Of a DNA stretch of 64,000 bases, positions 39,851-51,566 are shown piece after piece. This DNA is from Hermodice carunculata. Its lineage: Eukaryota > Annelida > Polychaeta > Eunicida > Amphinomidae. The stretch spans positions 38,702,390 through 38,766,389 of the forward strand of contig OZ026618.1 of the NCBI GenBank assembly GCA_964020975.1, read 5' to 3'. Numbering within the stretch: position 1 is the first letter of the stretch; each line of letters opens with the position of its first letter. The position numbers and the translations under genes were made by a program. The notes under the pieces were generated by a model. It was not told the DNA's origin. It searched no databases and was given only the letters and a program-made list of their open reading frames with translations.

Positions 39851-42278
39851 CTAGGGTGAAAAAAGACAAATCATACAGTTAATGACAGCCATATATGAAG
39901 AGCCGCACCCCAACTAGTGTCTGGATTTAATGCAAATTTCCAAAAAAAAAAAAAAAAGACAATCAGATAAAAGTACATACAGCATGCATAAAGTCAACAT
40001 AGACCCACACGACACACATGGGACAAAGTGTGTTATTCTTTGAGAATCATTGGCTTAGAACCACTCGGTTTGTCTATAATGACAGACGGTCATTGTATAG
40101 TGAACACAATAATTTATCCAAAGACATATATTTACTGTATTATATCAGAGTGCATATTTGACTTCAGCATTCACATTTGCAGAAGGCAGTATCAAGGTCT
40201 TTCTTTCCCAAAACAGTACTTTGTAAGTAGAGTAACATACAAGAAGTTCAACAAACATGACCCAGAAGTTGACTGGGAGACAGCATGTTGCCATTTACAT
40301 GGGATGGAATCAGTAAACGTAATTGTGTGGAATGAATAAAAGGTTTATCTAAACTCCAAGGTGTGTTACTAACGATATAACATGTACACATCTATGTCTT
40401 TAAGTTATATTGAAATGCAATTATGTGCAATTTAGAATGTACTTCCTTACCAATGTTGGTACTCGTGTCACTTTGAACTAAGTTTTAGGGGAAAACCAAG
40501 ACTGGCGCTCTGTCGCCTTGTAAGTTGAGGAGGCAAGGTGTAGTGAGAAAAGGACAGCGAGTGGACATGTTCCGAAAAGGCTGACTTGGCGATAGCCATA
40601 TTTAATCTTGATGTTAATGGCAAAGTATTATGGAAGTTTATTTTCTGTTTACAGATTGAACCATGACAAGTGGGTCGTGCGACGTGTGTCATCCAGGCGA
40701 TCAAATACAAAGCGGCAATCACTTAATGTTCATGAGTTTCAATATTGATTGGATTGCAAACCAGCAGTGAAATTAATCAAGGTGGAACAACTGTCTTTAA
40801 TCTGCAAATCGATCAAGTGTAGGACTTGTTCTTCAAACCAGCAAAGTCAGTAATGAATAAACAGGTGTAATTTAAGTTATATCTCCCATCTGTGGGACAT
40901 AGCAAGGTCTCACGGAAGTGTAATGGAGGAATTTGATTTACAAATTATGTCTGCTGAATCTCAGGATCTTGTTGACTTTAGATGTAAATTTTTCGTGAGG
41001 AAAACTAAAGTTAATATCATTATCTGTATAGTATACTCTGTGGATCAATTTAGGAAGGTTAATTTTCTTCAATTCTCAAACTTTATTTTTAGCTAGCAAT
41101 TCTAATTCCCAAAGAGTTTCATTCATGAATGCTGTCTAGGTATAGTTATACTGTTTTCATAAACAAATTGTTAGTCTACCACAAGCTCTGTGACACTGAT
41201 ACAATTGTTACCCACGAGTAACTGATTGACACCCGCATCCTTGTTGTTTTTTTTTATATTAGTGAATGTCCATTAACAAAGTATGGGCTTATGGTCAAAG
41301 GCCAAACTCCCTCTCAAATACCCATACAGAAAAATTCAACAGATACATGCCATAATTTTCATGTTAATTTACCTTTCAAAATAAACAATTATCAATTGAA
41401 TTTAGCAAAGATTTTTTTTTAAATAATTGCACCTTTTAACAAAATAATAGAATGCAGATCAGTAAGAACTTGAAATAATATTAGTGAAATACCCTGATAT
41501 AAGTGGAAGGCAGTTACTCCGTCACACTGGGGGGAAGCACCATGTTTCAAGGATTTAATTATATAGGAAAGCTCATCTGCATCTGGAACCAACTTTTAAG
41601 TTCTTCTGCCTTATGATTAACTAACTCAAGGAAAGCAGTGTGTTTGTCTGAAAAATCATTATCATCCAATATTTCCCCACGTAAGTGCTTTACAAACCTA
41701 TAAAAAATATTTAAAATTCAGTTATCAGCAGATGTAAACGTTTCTAGGAGTCCCAAAACGCATTGATTCCTTTGTTTCTGTTATAAAATGTGAGTATAGC
41801 AATATCCAAATTAGTGTTGGCCTGTACTCACAACTTAGATGGGTCATTGTCAGAATTGTACAAATAGACAGTATCCATTGCTTTTTGGATTTTTTTTATG
41901 AATTTCTTTGTTCTTTTGGGGAGCAAATCTTAAAAATCACAAGGGTATACGTATATGTCAGCTGAGGACAGGACTGTCACAGCTCTCTTGTTTAACTAGT
42001 GCCATGGCCCTGCTATTTGCCTTTGAGGACAAACAGCTGTTTCATCTTTTTATTAATTTTTAGCCAGTGCCATAGGCTTTGTATTTGCCTTTGAGTGGAA
42101 TACAGTTGGGTGTGTTCACTTTTTTAACTAGTGCCGTGGGCTTGCTATTTGCCTTTGAGGACAAGCAGGTGTTTCCCGTTTTTTTTTTTAATTTCTTGTT
42201 TAAACCAGTCCATTTTCATATGCCTTTGGGGGCCAAAAATGAGAACTGGTTATTCTTTGAACATACTGTTTTACTAAC

Positions 42279-42281
<3 letters not shown>

Positions 42282-42344
<63 letters not shown>
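42282..42344. repeat. (CA)n microsatellite
   Basis: Direct inspection. Confidence 0.95.
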
Positions 42345-42351
<7 letters not shown>

Positions 42352-42545
42352 GCAAATTTGTCTACAGATTTCGAAAATTTACATCAGTCCATCAGTTTCA
42401 TGGCTCATAGTATCAATGAGTGTTAAGAGTCAAGTGGCTTTGCCTCTGGCCTTTTGGGTGGACATGTGGGGTTGCTGCATCGAATTGTTTTTAGAGAAAA
42501 ATACTATTAACTATGAATCCAGACAGAGAATTAATACAGACAAGG

Positions 42546-42547
<2 letters not shown>

Positions 42548-42632
<85 letters not shown>
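42548..42632. repeat. (CA)n then (AT)n at the orientation switch
   Basis: Copy A's inverted sequence ends on its left, and a direct-orientation piece of the same duplication starts on its right. Confidence 0.95.
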
Positions 42633-42635
42633 TAT

Positions 42636-43665
42636 AGACAAACCAGCCCCTTTCAAGCCAGTGATTCTCAAAGAATAAAACACTTTGTCTTGTGTGTGGT
42701 GTGGGTCTATTTTGACTTCATGCGTGCTGCATGTACTTTATCTGATTGTCTTTTGGTTTTTGTAATTCGCATTAAATCCGAACACCAGTTGGGTTGCAGC
42801 TATATATATGGCCGTCATGAACTGTATAATTTATCGGTTTTTTACCCTAGATATCACCTTAATGGGACCTTTCAGTTTGAGTCAGATAAGATTCCTCTCC
42901 TCTCCTGCCCACCAATGGCACTTGTTTCAGAATGGGAAGGGGCAGAAATTCCATTTGCGCATCTGCTGGTGATAACTTTAATCAGGGACAAGTAGCAGGT
43001 CACTGTTTAATCAAAAGGGCAACAGTCATCAATGGACTGAATTGGAATATATATACATTTTATAGAACTTTAAACCAAACCAAATTTCTCATGATAAATC
43101 TCTGTGAATAGTAAAAAAAAATTTGCATAAATGTGAGCATGTAAACTGAAAAAATAAACACCCCCCCCCGAAACGCTAGATCAATATTACAGTGGTAGTA
43201 CCCAATAAAAACACTGATAGACAGCTCTAGTCCAATAGAGTTTAGTACATTGGAAACCTGACTCAGTCTCAGTTAAAGGAAACCCGACAGACTTAGGCTT
43301 TTGAAAATTGAAGAGCATTTTGATAATACGTCTTGACTAATACCATGATGCATTTGCATTATATTGTTGATGAAACAAATTCATCACTTGTTTGGCTTCA
43401 AACCACAAATTGGACGGAAGAAGTTGGGTCATGCGGCTCTTACATGCTGCTGTGTCCCAAGGGACCAAAATGAAAGCCTTTTGGGAGACACATAGACATA
43501 CACACATATATATTCCACATGGACGCTTGTTCATAGCGTTGCTCATGATGATGCCAGTCAACACCCAAATATTTTAAATTGGGAGAAGAGGGGATCATGG
43601 AAACAAAGAAAACTGGCAATTTCCGTCAAAGTTGCCTCCTTTTAACAACCTTTGGTATAAACGTA
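42636..43665 (+). repeat. Extra direct-orientation piece of the duplication (right arm of a large hairpin)
   Basis: It matches 61430-62450 in the same direction and 39040-40075 in the inverse direction. Together with the latter it makes a ~1.03-kb inverted repeat with a ~2.56-kb spacer. Confidence 0.87.
42851..42995 (+). CDS. Short exon-like frame, copy A-direct
   Basis: After TTTACCCTAG, the frame [20 protein letters not shown] runs to LIRDK and a TAG. Compare 39691-39850 and 61652-61796. Confidence 0.3.
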
Positions 43666-43704
43666 TCATTTGCACATCAGGCATACCAGTCGTTGGTTTA
43701 GTTT

Positions 43705-44660
43705 TTGATTTTACAAAAACCTAGAACTTGATATCTTTCTCGTGATTTTTTTCCAAAGATTCACCGGTATCTCTGAATCAGACTTTTGGCTTGGTTTCTC
43801 TCCATATAATTTTGAGTTGATACTCCCCCTTCTAGTTTCCATAAATATTTGCCAGGCTCTGTGTCTCTTTCTGACTCTTTTCAATAATATTTTTCTGTCC
43901 AGGGGTGATGATTGGGTTGCCCTACTTGATTTTTCGGTATCACAAAAGTTTCCTTTGGTATGCACAATTCAACAGCCTCATTATATTTCTTTAAGATTAG
44001 TCTGTACTGCTCATTAACTTCATTTTGACAACCATGGTTTATAACATCTTTCTCATAATCAATTTTTAGCATCTCTTTGTGTTGCCGAAAGTTGTTTCGT
44101 ATAAGTACTTAGTTTTGGAAATTCTGATAGGTTCTGCATGACTGTATACTTCAAAGCTTAATGCACAATGATCACTGTTTCCTGTTGGACTATGGTGTTC
44201 TATGTTTTGTGTCCTTTTTTGGAGAAAGAATTAGATGTATTAAGCTAGGTTGGCTACTTTGGATAAACTTCATCTATAAGTTTCTTCATTAAAGCACTTT
44301 CTCTTTGTAGAAAGTTGGGCGCCTTTAGATAAAGCCCACGACTAGTTGATCAGGTCCATGTAATTTTATCGTTTCAAAAATGGCATTCCCGTATTCAGTA
44401 TTTGTGATTACTGGTTGTACCTGTAGGGATGATAATGTGTGAATTACAGCACCTCTTCCATGATCCAGATTGCACCACCGGTCATACTCATGAAAATTTA
44501 ATTCTGCTACAGTAATTTTGTATAGGGCATGTTTTGGATTCATTTGGTTCATACATACAATAGGGGGATTTAAATCCTTGATTCATTGTTTCAGTCCATC
44601 ACTTTGATTTGGTAATTGCTCTGCATTTGTTGTGAGACATGTAAGGAATCATCTGGACTT
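43705..44660 (-). mobile_element. Degenerate LINE, endonuclease and linker
   Basis: Minus-strand translation shows the end of an APE-type endonuclease (YDRWCNLDHGRGAVIHTLSS, then FETIKLHGPDQLVVGFI; further on IEHHSPTGNSDHCALSFEVY, the SDH motif). The linker before the reverse transcriptase follows (NHHPWTEKYY, LLKRVRKRHRAWQIFMETR). The reverse transcriptase itself is not present. Frames shift between pieces. It abuts the right end of the copy A hairpin arm at about 43.67 kb. Confidence 0.82.
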
Positions 44661-46800
44661 AAATTTTTCTGCTAAGTGATTTGGCCCTCTTCTATTTTCA
44701 TTCTGATTAGTTCGTCATTCTGGGTTTATTGCCAAGCATTTTTGGCTTGCTTTTTCAGCCTCACAATTTTTAAGTCCCAAGCAGCACCCCTGACTCAAAA
44801 TACCCATTGCCCTCCTGCAGACTCTTTCCTCTTTTTTCTTCTTTGGCTTCTTGGACCTTTTTCCGTTACTTTTTCCTTTCATCTGGTGTCTAAGTCATAA
44901 GTTACACTTATATTCTTTTTGTTTTGGCTTAGCATCTTTCAATTTTAAAAGTCTACTCAATATTTTTCGGTGTATCATCTTTATTTGTTAGTGATACTTC
45001 AATATTGTCTCTGTGACTAGCTGAGAGCCCAAAGTCCTTCTTCTAATATAATTTGCAAATTAGGTATTTCATTCGGCTGAAAGAGAATATAAGAGAGCTA
45101 TTTAAAGCTTGTGCCATCAGAGGTTTGAGGTTTGCACACACACCACCCTACACAAAATATTACGTTGACCCTACGACGAAACATCAACATCCCAGCAACA
45201 TGTATTTATGTCAACATGGCCTGTTGCAAACTTTATGCTATTATAGGCCTACTACCTGCTGCCTTGGGGATGCTGGAGTAGGCTTTCATGTCCATGTATG
45301 AATATGATACTAATGTTGAAAAATTGTCAAATGTCAGAAATATTCATTACAAACAAATCGACTCTGTTTGCCTTTTATTTTCAGTGTAATCTAATTCACA
45401 AGTAGGTCTTACTTGGTCTCAGAGAACATTAGGCCTCCAAGAGGCAAGGAAGGCAAGGGACACTTGGAAGGCACAACTTATTTTATATTTTAGACAGTTC
45501 ACCGTAATTTGGCGTGAGCAGTGGGTCATTATATCATTCAAGTCAGACAGAACATTTTGTATTTTGACAGTCACTGCCAAAATGGGACTATAAAATCTGT
45601 GTAGGCACACATATACTTCCACCTCCTCACTCGGCCTGATATGTCCCCGTTATAAACATCAGGCTAAAGGACGTGGCATCTGACTCACTGAATTCAATAC
45701 ATGCAAAAGCAGTTTTCACGAATCATCTTTTAATAAAAGAGAAAAAGAAACAATATTAATATTGCTGTGTCACAAAATAAAAGATTTGGCAAACTGCGTA
45801 CCATATCCACGTGATTATTGGTCCATATGCTTAACCTTTTGTCTAGCCCTATAAGAAACACAACTAAAAATCAGGCATAATGCCAGCAATTTCAGTAAGG
45901 TTGGCTGTTGGCACAGTTTTAGAATACCAAGAAGAACTTCTACATTGTGCATTGGTGTTGTCCCATTTTTTATCAGTGTCCAGTCTTCAAAGCAGTTGAA
46001 GGCCTATTTGGTAATCCACATAGCGTTTGGGTCATTCGTTCCTTTTGAAAATTTACAATGTCTTTATCAGAAACAGGCTTTTGAAAATGATATTGCTGTT
46101 ACTTTTTTGTGCGGTTCCACCCTCATATACATGCATTTGGACCAGCATTTGTCAGTGTCATGTCTTCTGTACTAAGCTCTCAGAGGCTGCAACCTTCAAA
46201 CCCAACAAATGACATATAGTTATGAAAATAGGTACTCTCGGCGGCAGCCCCATTCAATTACTATGGGGAGCACTGTCAATCTGGTGGGATGTTGTAAAGT
46301 TTGTTTGATTTTCACGATAAAAAGCGGGAGATCTCCCCTCCACGTCGGGAGGGTTGAAGCCTCTGAGGTCGTAGCACTCAGTAATCTAGCTCAAAGTTAG
46401 GCATTCAATAAAATAATTCGTCTGGGATATTTGCACAGGCTGAGACAGTTCATTGTTGTGTATACCATCATCTGACGTCATGAGACATTACCAGTTAACT
46501 AGTAGATCTATCCAATATTTTCGCATATTGAGACAGTTCAGAGTCATCTAGTTCGTCATAATCACTTGGAAATGTTGGGCATTGCTTTTGCAATAATAAT
46601 AATGATGATGATGATAATAATGATAAGTTTTCTTTTTATTATTGTTATTATCATTAGTTGGGAGGGGGTGGTTGTTTGTTGATTTTGTTTTGTATTGTTG
46701 TGTTCGTTTTTTGCTTTGTTTTGAATTGTTTTTTGTTTTATTTTTGTGAATTTTTTGGGGCCTACCAATTGCTTCAGCTTTATTCTCTTTTTCATTGTTT
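44661..46800. other. No gene recognised
   Basis: AT-rich with decayed LINE-flanking text at the left; (AAT)/(GAT)-type low complexity at about 46593-46625. Confidence 0.4.
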
Positions 46801-46809
46801 CTTTCTTTT

Positions 46810-46901
<92 letters not shown>

Positions 46902-46990
46902 TCCTTCTTTCTTTCTTTCTTTCTTTGTTTCTTCTTTTTTCTTTCTTTCTTTCCGTCTTTCCTTCCTTCCTTCTTTCTTTCTTTCTCTCT
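46801..46990. repeat. (TTTC)n microsatellite with degenerate tail
   Basis: Pure to about 46924, then mixed T/C repeats. All long frames across it (FFLS repeats) are artefacts. Confidence 0.95.
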
Positions 46991-47109
46991 TTCTCTATTT
47001 GTTCCTGTGAATATTTTTCTTTCTTTCTTTCTCTATTTCTTTCTGTGAATATTTCTTTACTTTTTTCGTTGCCTCTTAATTCATTTCTTGTGCCTTTATT
47101 CATCTATTT

Positions 47110-48337
47110 AACCAGTTATTGAATGTAGTTATTTATTTATTTATTTACTTACTTATCTACATATATTTCCCCTTGAAGAAGATTGATAGGCTCTGTGGTC
47201 GCAGATATTAGTATCTAAGCTGTGATGATCATTGCTTGTGACTGTATGTATGTATTATGTGATGCATGTATGTGTGTATCTGATGTATGTATATTTGTAT
47301 GTATTTATCTCTCTATTTGTGTACTTCTGTGGTTTTATTTATTTTGTCTATAGCATAGCCTATACTGGTACCATCTCTATTTTAATTTCAATGGGGACGT
47401 CAACATCATTTCATCGTTATGCAGGCAAAACATCTTGTACGGCGGTATTCCGTGAGTCATCCTCTCTGTTCAAAAGTTGATTTAATCATAGTCCCAGAGA
47501 ACACCATTTGTCATTGAAATAGATGAAGATCATCAACTTTTAGTTCCTCACAAGTGAAATATTTGACATGACATAGCTTTGTTCTACATTACTTTGTTCC
47601 CGTACAACCACTTCATTATCTTGCCCTTTTCATATAACATCTAAGGTCAGGTTTCTTTTGAAAGGCCTAGCATAGCTTTCTGTGCATTTCTGGCACCCTC
47701 AAAGCATGAAAAGTTGGTGATGTCATAAAGACAATTCCCCTGGCTAACAGGGAAGGCTTATATTTAATCACCCACAGGCCATACAGATGGGATGGGAAGA
47801 TAAATTATTTCCACAGAATTTTACATGCCGTAGGTGTAGGCTGCATGCAGCTGTTTCTGTGAATGGTAGAATTTGAAACACATTTAAACCTGGCCCGTTC
47901 AGAGGCAAATTCCAATTTACAGCATGCATGCTTATTCTTGTTAAAAAAGTCTGGAAATATCTCTTTTGCAACGATTTACCATAACCTAGATGGCAAGTTG
48001 GGATTGCCTGGTTAGCCCATGGTTGCACTTCCTGCAGTGCTAGACTAATGGTGGCAAGGTTCTGGGCATTTCACTCATTTCTGTAAGGCTGAATGACCTT
48101 TTGCTCTGCTGCTACAGCTTTTCCTATTCATTCTCCTTCATCCTCAAGAGACCACTAACATGTAAATCTCAATACAGACTCTCTGGAATCACTATGTTGT
48201 GCTGTATCTGCCATAACACTTGGCTAACTGAAGGCACTCTGGCTTATAACACATTCCCCCTGGCTAGTGGGTTCCATTTGTGACGTCACTAATGCTTTCT
48301 AACATCGGACCAAGACATTCCTGCAGCTTCACTGTTG
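47110..48337. other. No gene recognised
   Basis: Contains a short (TTTA)n run at about 47129-47150 and (ATGT)-rich text at about 47242-47305. Confidence 0.45.
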
Positions 48338-48635
48338 CTTCTTCTTCTTCTTCTTCTTCTTCTTCTTCTTCTTCTTCTTCTTCTTCTTCTTCTTCTTCTT
48401 CTTCTTCTTCTTCTTCTTCTTCTTCTTCTTCTTCTTCTTCTCCTCCTCTTCTACCTCTTCTCTTCCAGCTCTTTCTTACTGCCCCTCTTCCTCTTCCACT
48501 TTTTCATTTTCCTTCTCCTCCACCTGCTTCTCCTACTCCTTCGTTTTCTTCTACTCATTTCATGCTTGTCCACCTCTTCCTCCTCCTCCTCCTCCTCCTC
48601 CTCCTCCTCCTCCTCCTCCTCCTCCTCCTCCTCCT
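48338..48635. repeat. (TTC)n and (CTC)n microsatellites
   Basis: TTC run at 48338-48441 and CTC run at 48579-48635, with T/C-rich sequence between. The poly-Leu, poly-Ser and poly-Glu frames are artefacts. Confidence 0.95.
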
Positions 48636-50075
48636 CCCCCTCCTCGTCCTCATCATCATCACTGAGCAAGATAACTTTCATGAATATGAGAATTAGTAAC
48701 TTTATATTTTGTGCAGGCTTCCTCGATGCAGAAACATGTCACTTCTAATAAATCCAATTGATAAATATTTAATTTTAAAGATAAATTAGAATGCAAACTA
48801 AGGTGTGTATCTGTTGAATTTTTCTGCATGAATAATTGAGAGGCAGTTTGGCCTATGATGATAAGCCCATACTATGTTAAGGGAGATTCACTGATATAAA
48901 ACAACAAGGATGTGGGTGTCAATATATGACCTTATCAGTCACTCATGGGTGACAATTGTCTCAGTGTCATAGAACATGTGGTAGACTAACAACTTGTTTG
49001 TGGAAACAGAATAACTATACCCAGACAGCATTCATGAATGAAACTTTTCGGAAATTAGAATTGAAATAATATGCTAGCTAAAAATAAAGTATTATAATTG
49101 AACAAAGCTAACCTACCTAAGTTGGTCCACAGACTATAATGCATGGATAATGACATTGACTCCAGTTTTCTTCATCAAAATGTCCATCTAAAGTCAACAA
49201 GATCCTGAGATTCAGCAGGCATAATTTATAAATCAAATTGCACCAAAACACTTCTGTGAGACATTACTATGTTCCACAGGCGGGGGATATAACTCAAAGT
49301 ACACCTGTTTAGTGACTACTGCCTTTGCTGGTTTGCAGCACATGTCCCACATTTGATTGATTTACATATTAAAGACAGTTGTTGCACCTGTATTAATGTC
49401 ACTACTGGTTTGCTATCCCATCAATATTGATGTTCGTGAACATTAAGTGATTGCTGCTTTGTACTTTATTGCCTGTATGATGCACGTCGCATGTCCCACA
49501 TGTCACAGTTCAATCTGTCACCAGAAAATAAACTTCCATAATGAATTGCCATCACCTTCAAGATTTACCATGACTGTTGCCAAGTCAGCCTTTACTTAAC
49601 ACGTCTTTCCAACTGGCCGTCCTCATCTCACCACCCCTTGCCTCCTCAACTTACAAGCCTATAGAGCATCAATCCTGGTTTTCCACTTTGCACCTCAATC
49701 TTGGCTTTCCCTTACAACTTAGTTGAAAGTGCCATCTATATAATAATATATACCAAAGTTGAAGTTTACATAAATGGAACAGGAAATACCATTCCCAACT
49801 GACCAATGACGTAAGAAATTACAAGTAATTTGTATGTCAAGAGTATTTCAGACTTTGGAAAGTAATACAATTCAACCTAACATTCTGCGCTTTTATTAAA
49901 TGAATAGCTTTGAAGGGACCACTGATCAATTATTTTTTCCTGATTGAACCATTTTTTCCATGAGCCAATGCCACCAGTTTAAATCTTGTGGTTACATAAA
50001 AATGTTTTTTGATTGACATAAGCCTGAAAAAAATTTCGACTTTTTGTTTGATTTTCATTCACATTTTACTTCTCT

Positions 50076-50076
<1 letters not shown>

Positions 50077-50172
<96 letters not shown>
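50077..50172. repeat. (ATC)n microsatellite, copy B
   Basis: It lies at the same place relative to the CH exon as the ATC run at 60316-60417 in copy C, so it predates the duplication. Confidence 0.95.
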
Positions 50173-50502
50173 AGACTATTTTAATATTCAAGTCTTACTG
50201 ATACAATGCATGCTTGCCTTTATTGCCCTTTTGTACATTTAAACACTTTTCTCAAGCTCTTTGAAAAGTGATACCATAAACATTAAATGCGCAATTCTTC
50301 TTTCCACACCATGCCTGAATTTGTAACAGTTATAATACATCACTTCAATTAGCCCGTCTGTATTCTTTGTGTGAGTCATCTTAAATGCCCAGACAGTCAC
50401 ATTATCTACATTTAGAATCTCGCTGATGTGCGCACACTTCTTCAAGCTCAAGGACATGCTTGTGAACATGGCCAGAGCAGCTCACTTGTAGTGCCGGGCA
50501 TC

Positions 50503-50797
50503 ATAGCAGACAACGCCAACACAGATTTGCATGACGAGTCAACTCCAGCAGAGGAAGAGGGCTGTGTGCATATTCAGAAAAACACCTTTACCAACTGGGT
50601 GAATGACAAGACTGTCGGCATCCAGGTGCTGGACATTCGGTCTGAGTTCTGCAATGGGATCAATCTGATGAAGTTGGTTGAAGTTTTTCAGGGACACAGC
50701 TTGGGCAAATACATCAAAAACCCAATAAATCACCACCAGTGTATGGGGAACATAGCACAGGGTTTGGAATGCCTGCAGAGAGATGGCATCAAAATTG
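50503..50797 (+). pseudogene. Filamin-like calponin-homology exon, decayed copy
   Basis: Paralogue of 60746-61046. It reads IIADNANTDLHDESTPAEEE, then HIQKNTFTNWVNDKTVGIQV, FCNGINLMKLVEVFQGHSLG and KYIKNPINHHQCMGNIAQGL. The ATG used in copy C is ATA here, the conserved Trp before the CH domain is Cys (GCVHIQ), two residues of the first helix are deleted, and the donor has changed from GGTAAGC to GGTATTC. An upstream in-frame ATG (50428) keeps the frame open, so a longer start is possible. Decay is the simpler reading. Confidence 0.6.
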
Positions 50798-51337
50798 GTA
50801 TTCAAATTCATTCTGAATTGCGCATAATTAACGTTCAATATAACTTGAAGACATACATGTGCACAATGTTATATAGTTAGTGCCACACCTTGGAGTCTAG
50901 ATAAAACTTCCATTCATTCCACACAATTATGCCTTAATGATTCCATCTCTTGTAAGTATCAACTTGATGCCTTGCAGTCAACTTCTGGGTCACGTTTGTT
51001 AAACTTCTTGCATGATAGTCCACTTAAAATCTCCTGTTTTGGGATAGAAAGACATTGATACTGCTTTGGGCAAATGTGAATGCTTAAGTCAAATATGCAC
51101 TCTGACATAACGTAGTAAATGTAGCTACGTCTGTGGATATATTATTGTGTTCACTATACAGTGTCTGTCATTATTAACAAACCGGCTGGTTTCAAACCAG
51201 TGATTCTCAAAGAATAAAACATTTTGTCTCATGTGTGGTGTTGGTCTGTTTTGACTTCATGCGTGCTGCATGTACTTTATCTAATTGTCATTTTTTAAAA
51301 ATTTCCATTCAACACAGACATCAGTTGGGTTGCGGCT

Positions 51338-51340
<3 letters not shown>

Positions 51341-51374
<34 letters not shown>

Positions 51375-51386
51375 AATATATATCTG

Positions 51387-51468
<82 letters not shown>
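51341..51468. repeat. (TA)n microsatellite
   Basis: Long AT dinucleotide run in copy B; short (about 12 bases) at the matching site in C. Confidence 0.95.
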
Positions 51469-51470
<2 letters not shown>

Positions 51471-51566
51471 GCTGTCATTAACTGCATGATTTATCTGCTT
51501 TTCTCCCTAGATATCACTTCAGTGAAACCTTTCAGTTTGAGTCAGATAAGATTCCTCTCATCTTCT

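Larger units (their letters stand above)
37300..42540 (-). repeat. Segmental duplication, copy A (inverted)
   Basis: Read on the minus strand it follows copy C: 37300 pairs with about 63985, 38100-38225 with 63245-63370, 40030-40085 with 61380-61460, 40340-40445 with 61045-61155, 40470-40720 with 59713-59970, and 42350-42520 with 58145-58320. Between 40455 and 40470 it lacks about 1.07 kb present in C, which includes the CH-domain exon and an ATC microsatellite. A poly-A run (38226-38262) and a CA repeat (42282-42344) are local expansions. Confidence 0.88.

Noticed and set aside
43337-43564. Minus-strand frame with MCVCLCVSQKA, recurring at 55234-55473 and 62192-62389
   Set aside because: It crosses a CA/TG repeat and recurs only as part of the duplication; the frames are not consistently kept.
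46658-47122. Frames with FFLS repeats and their Lys/Glu-rich opposite strand
   Set aside because: Translations of a TTTC repeat.
48280-48748. Long open frames of poly-Ser, poly-Leu and poly-Glu
   Set aside because: They are translations of TTC and CTC microsatellites, with no coding context or splice support.
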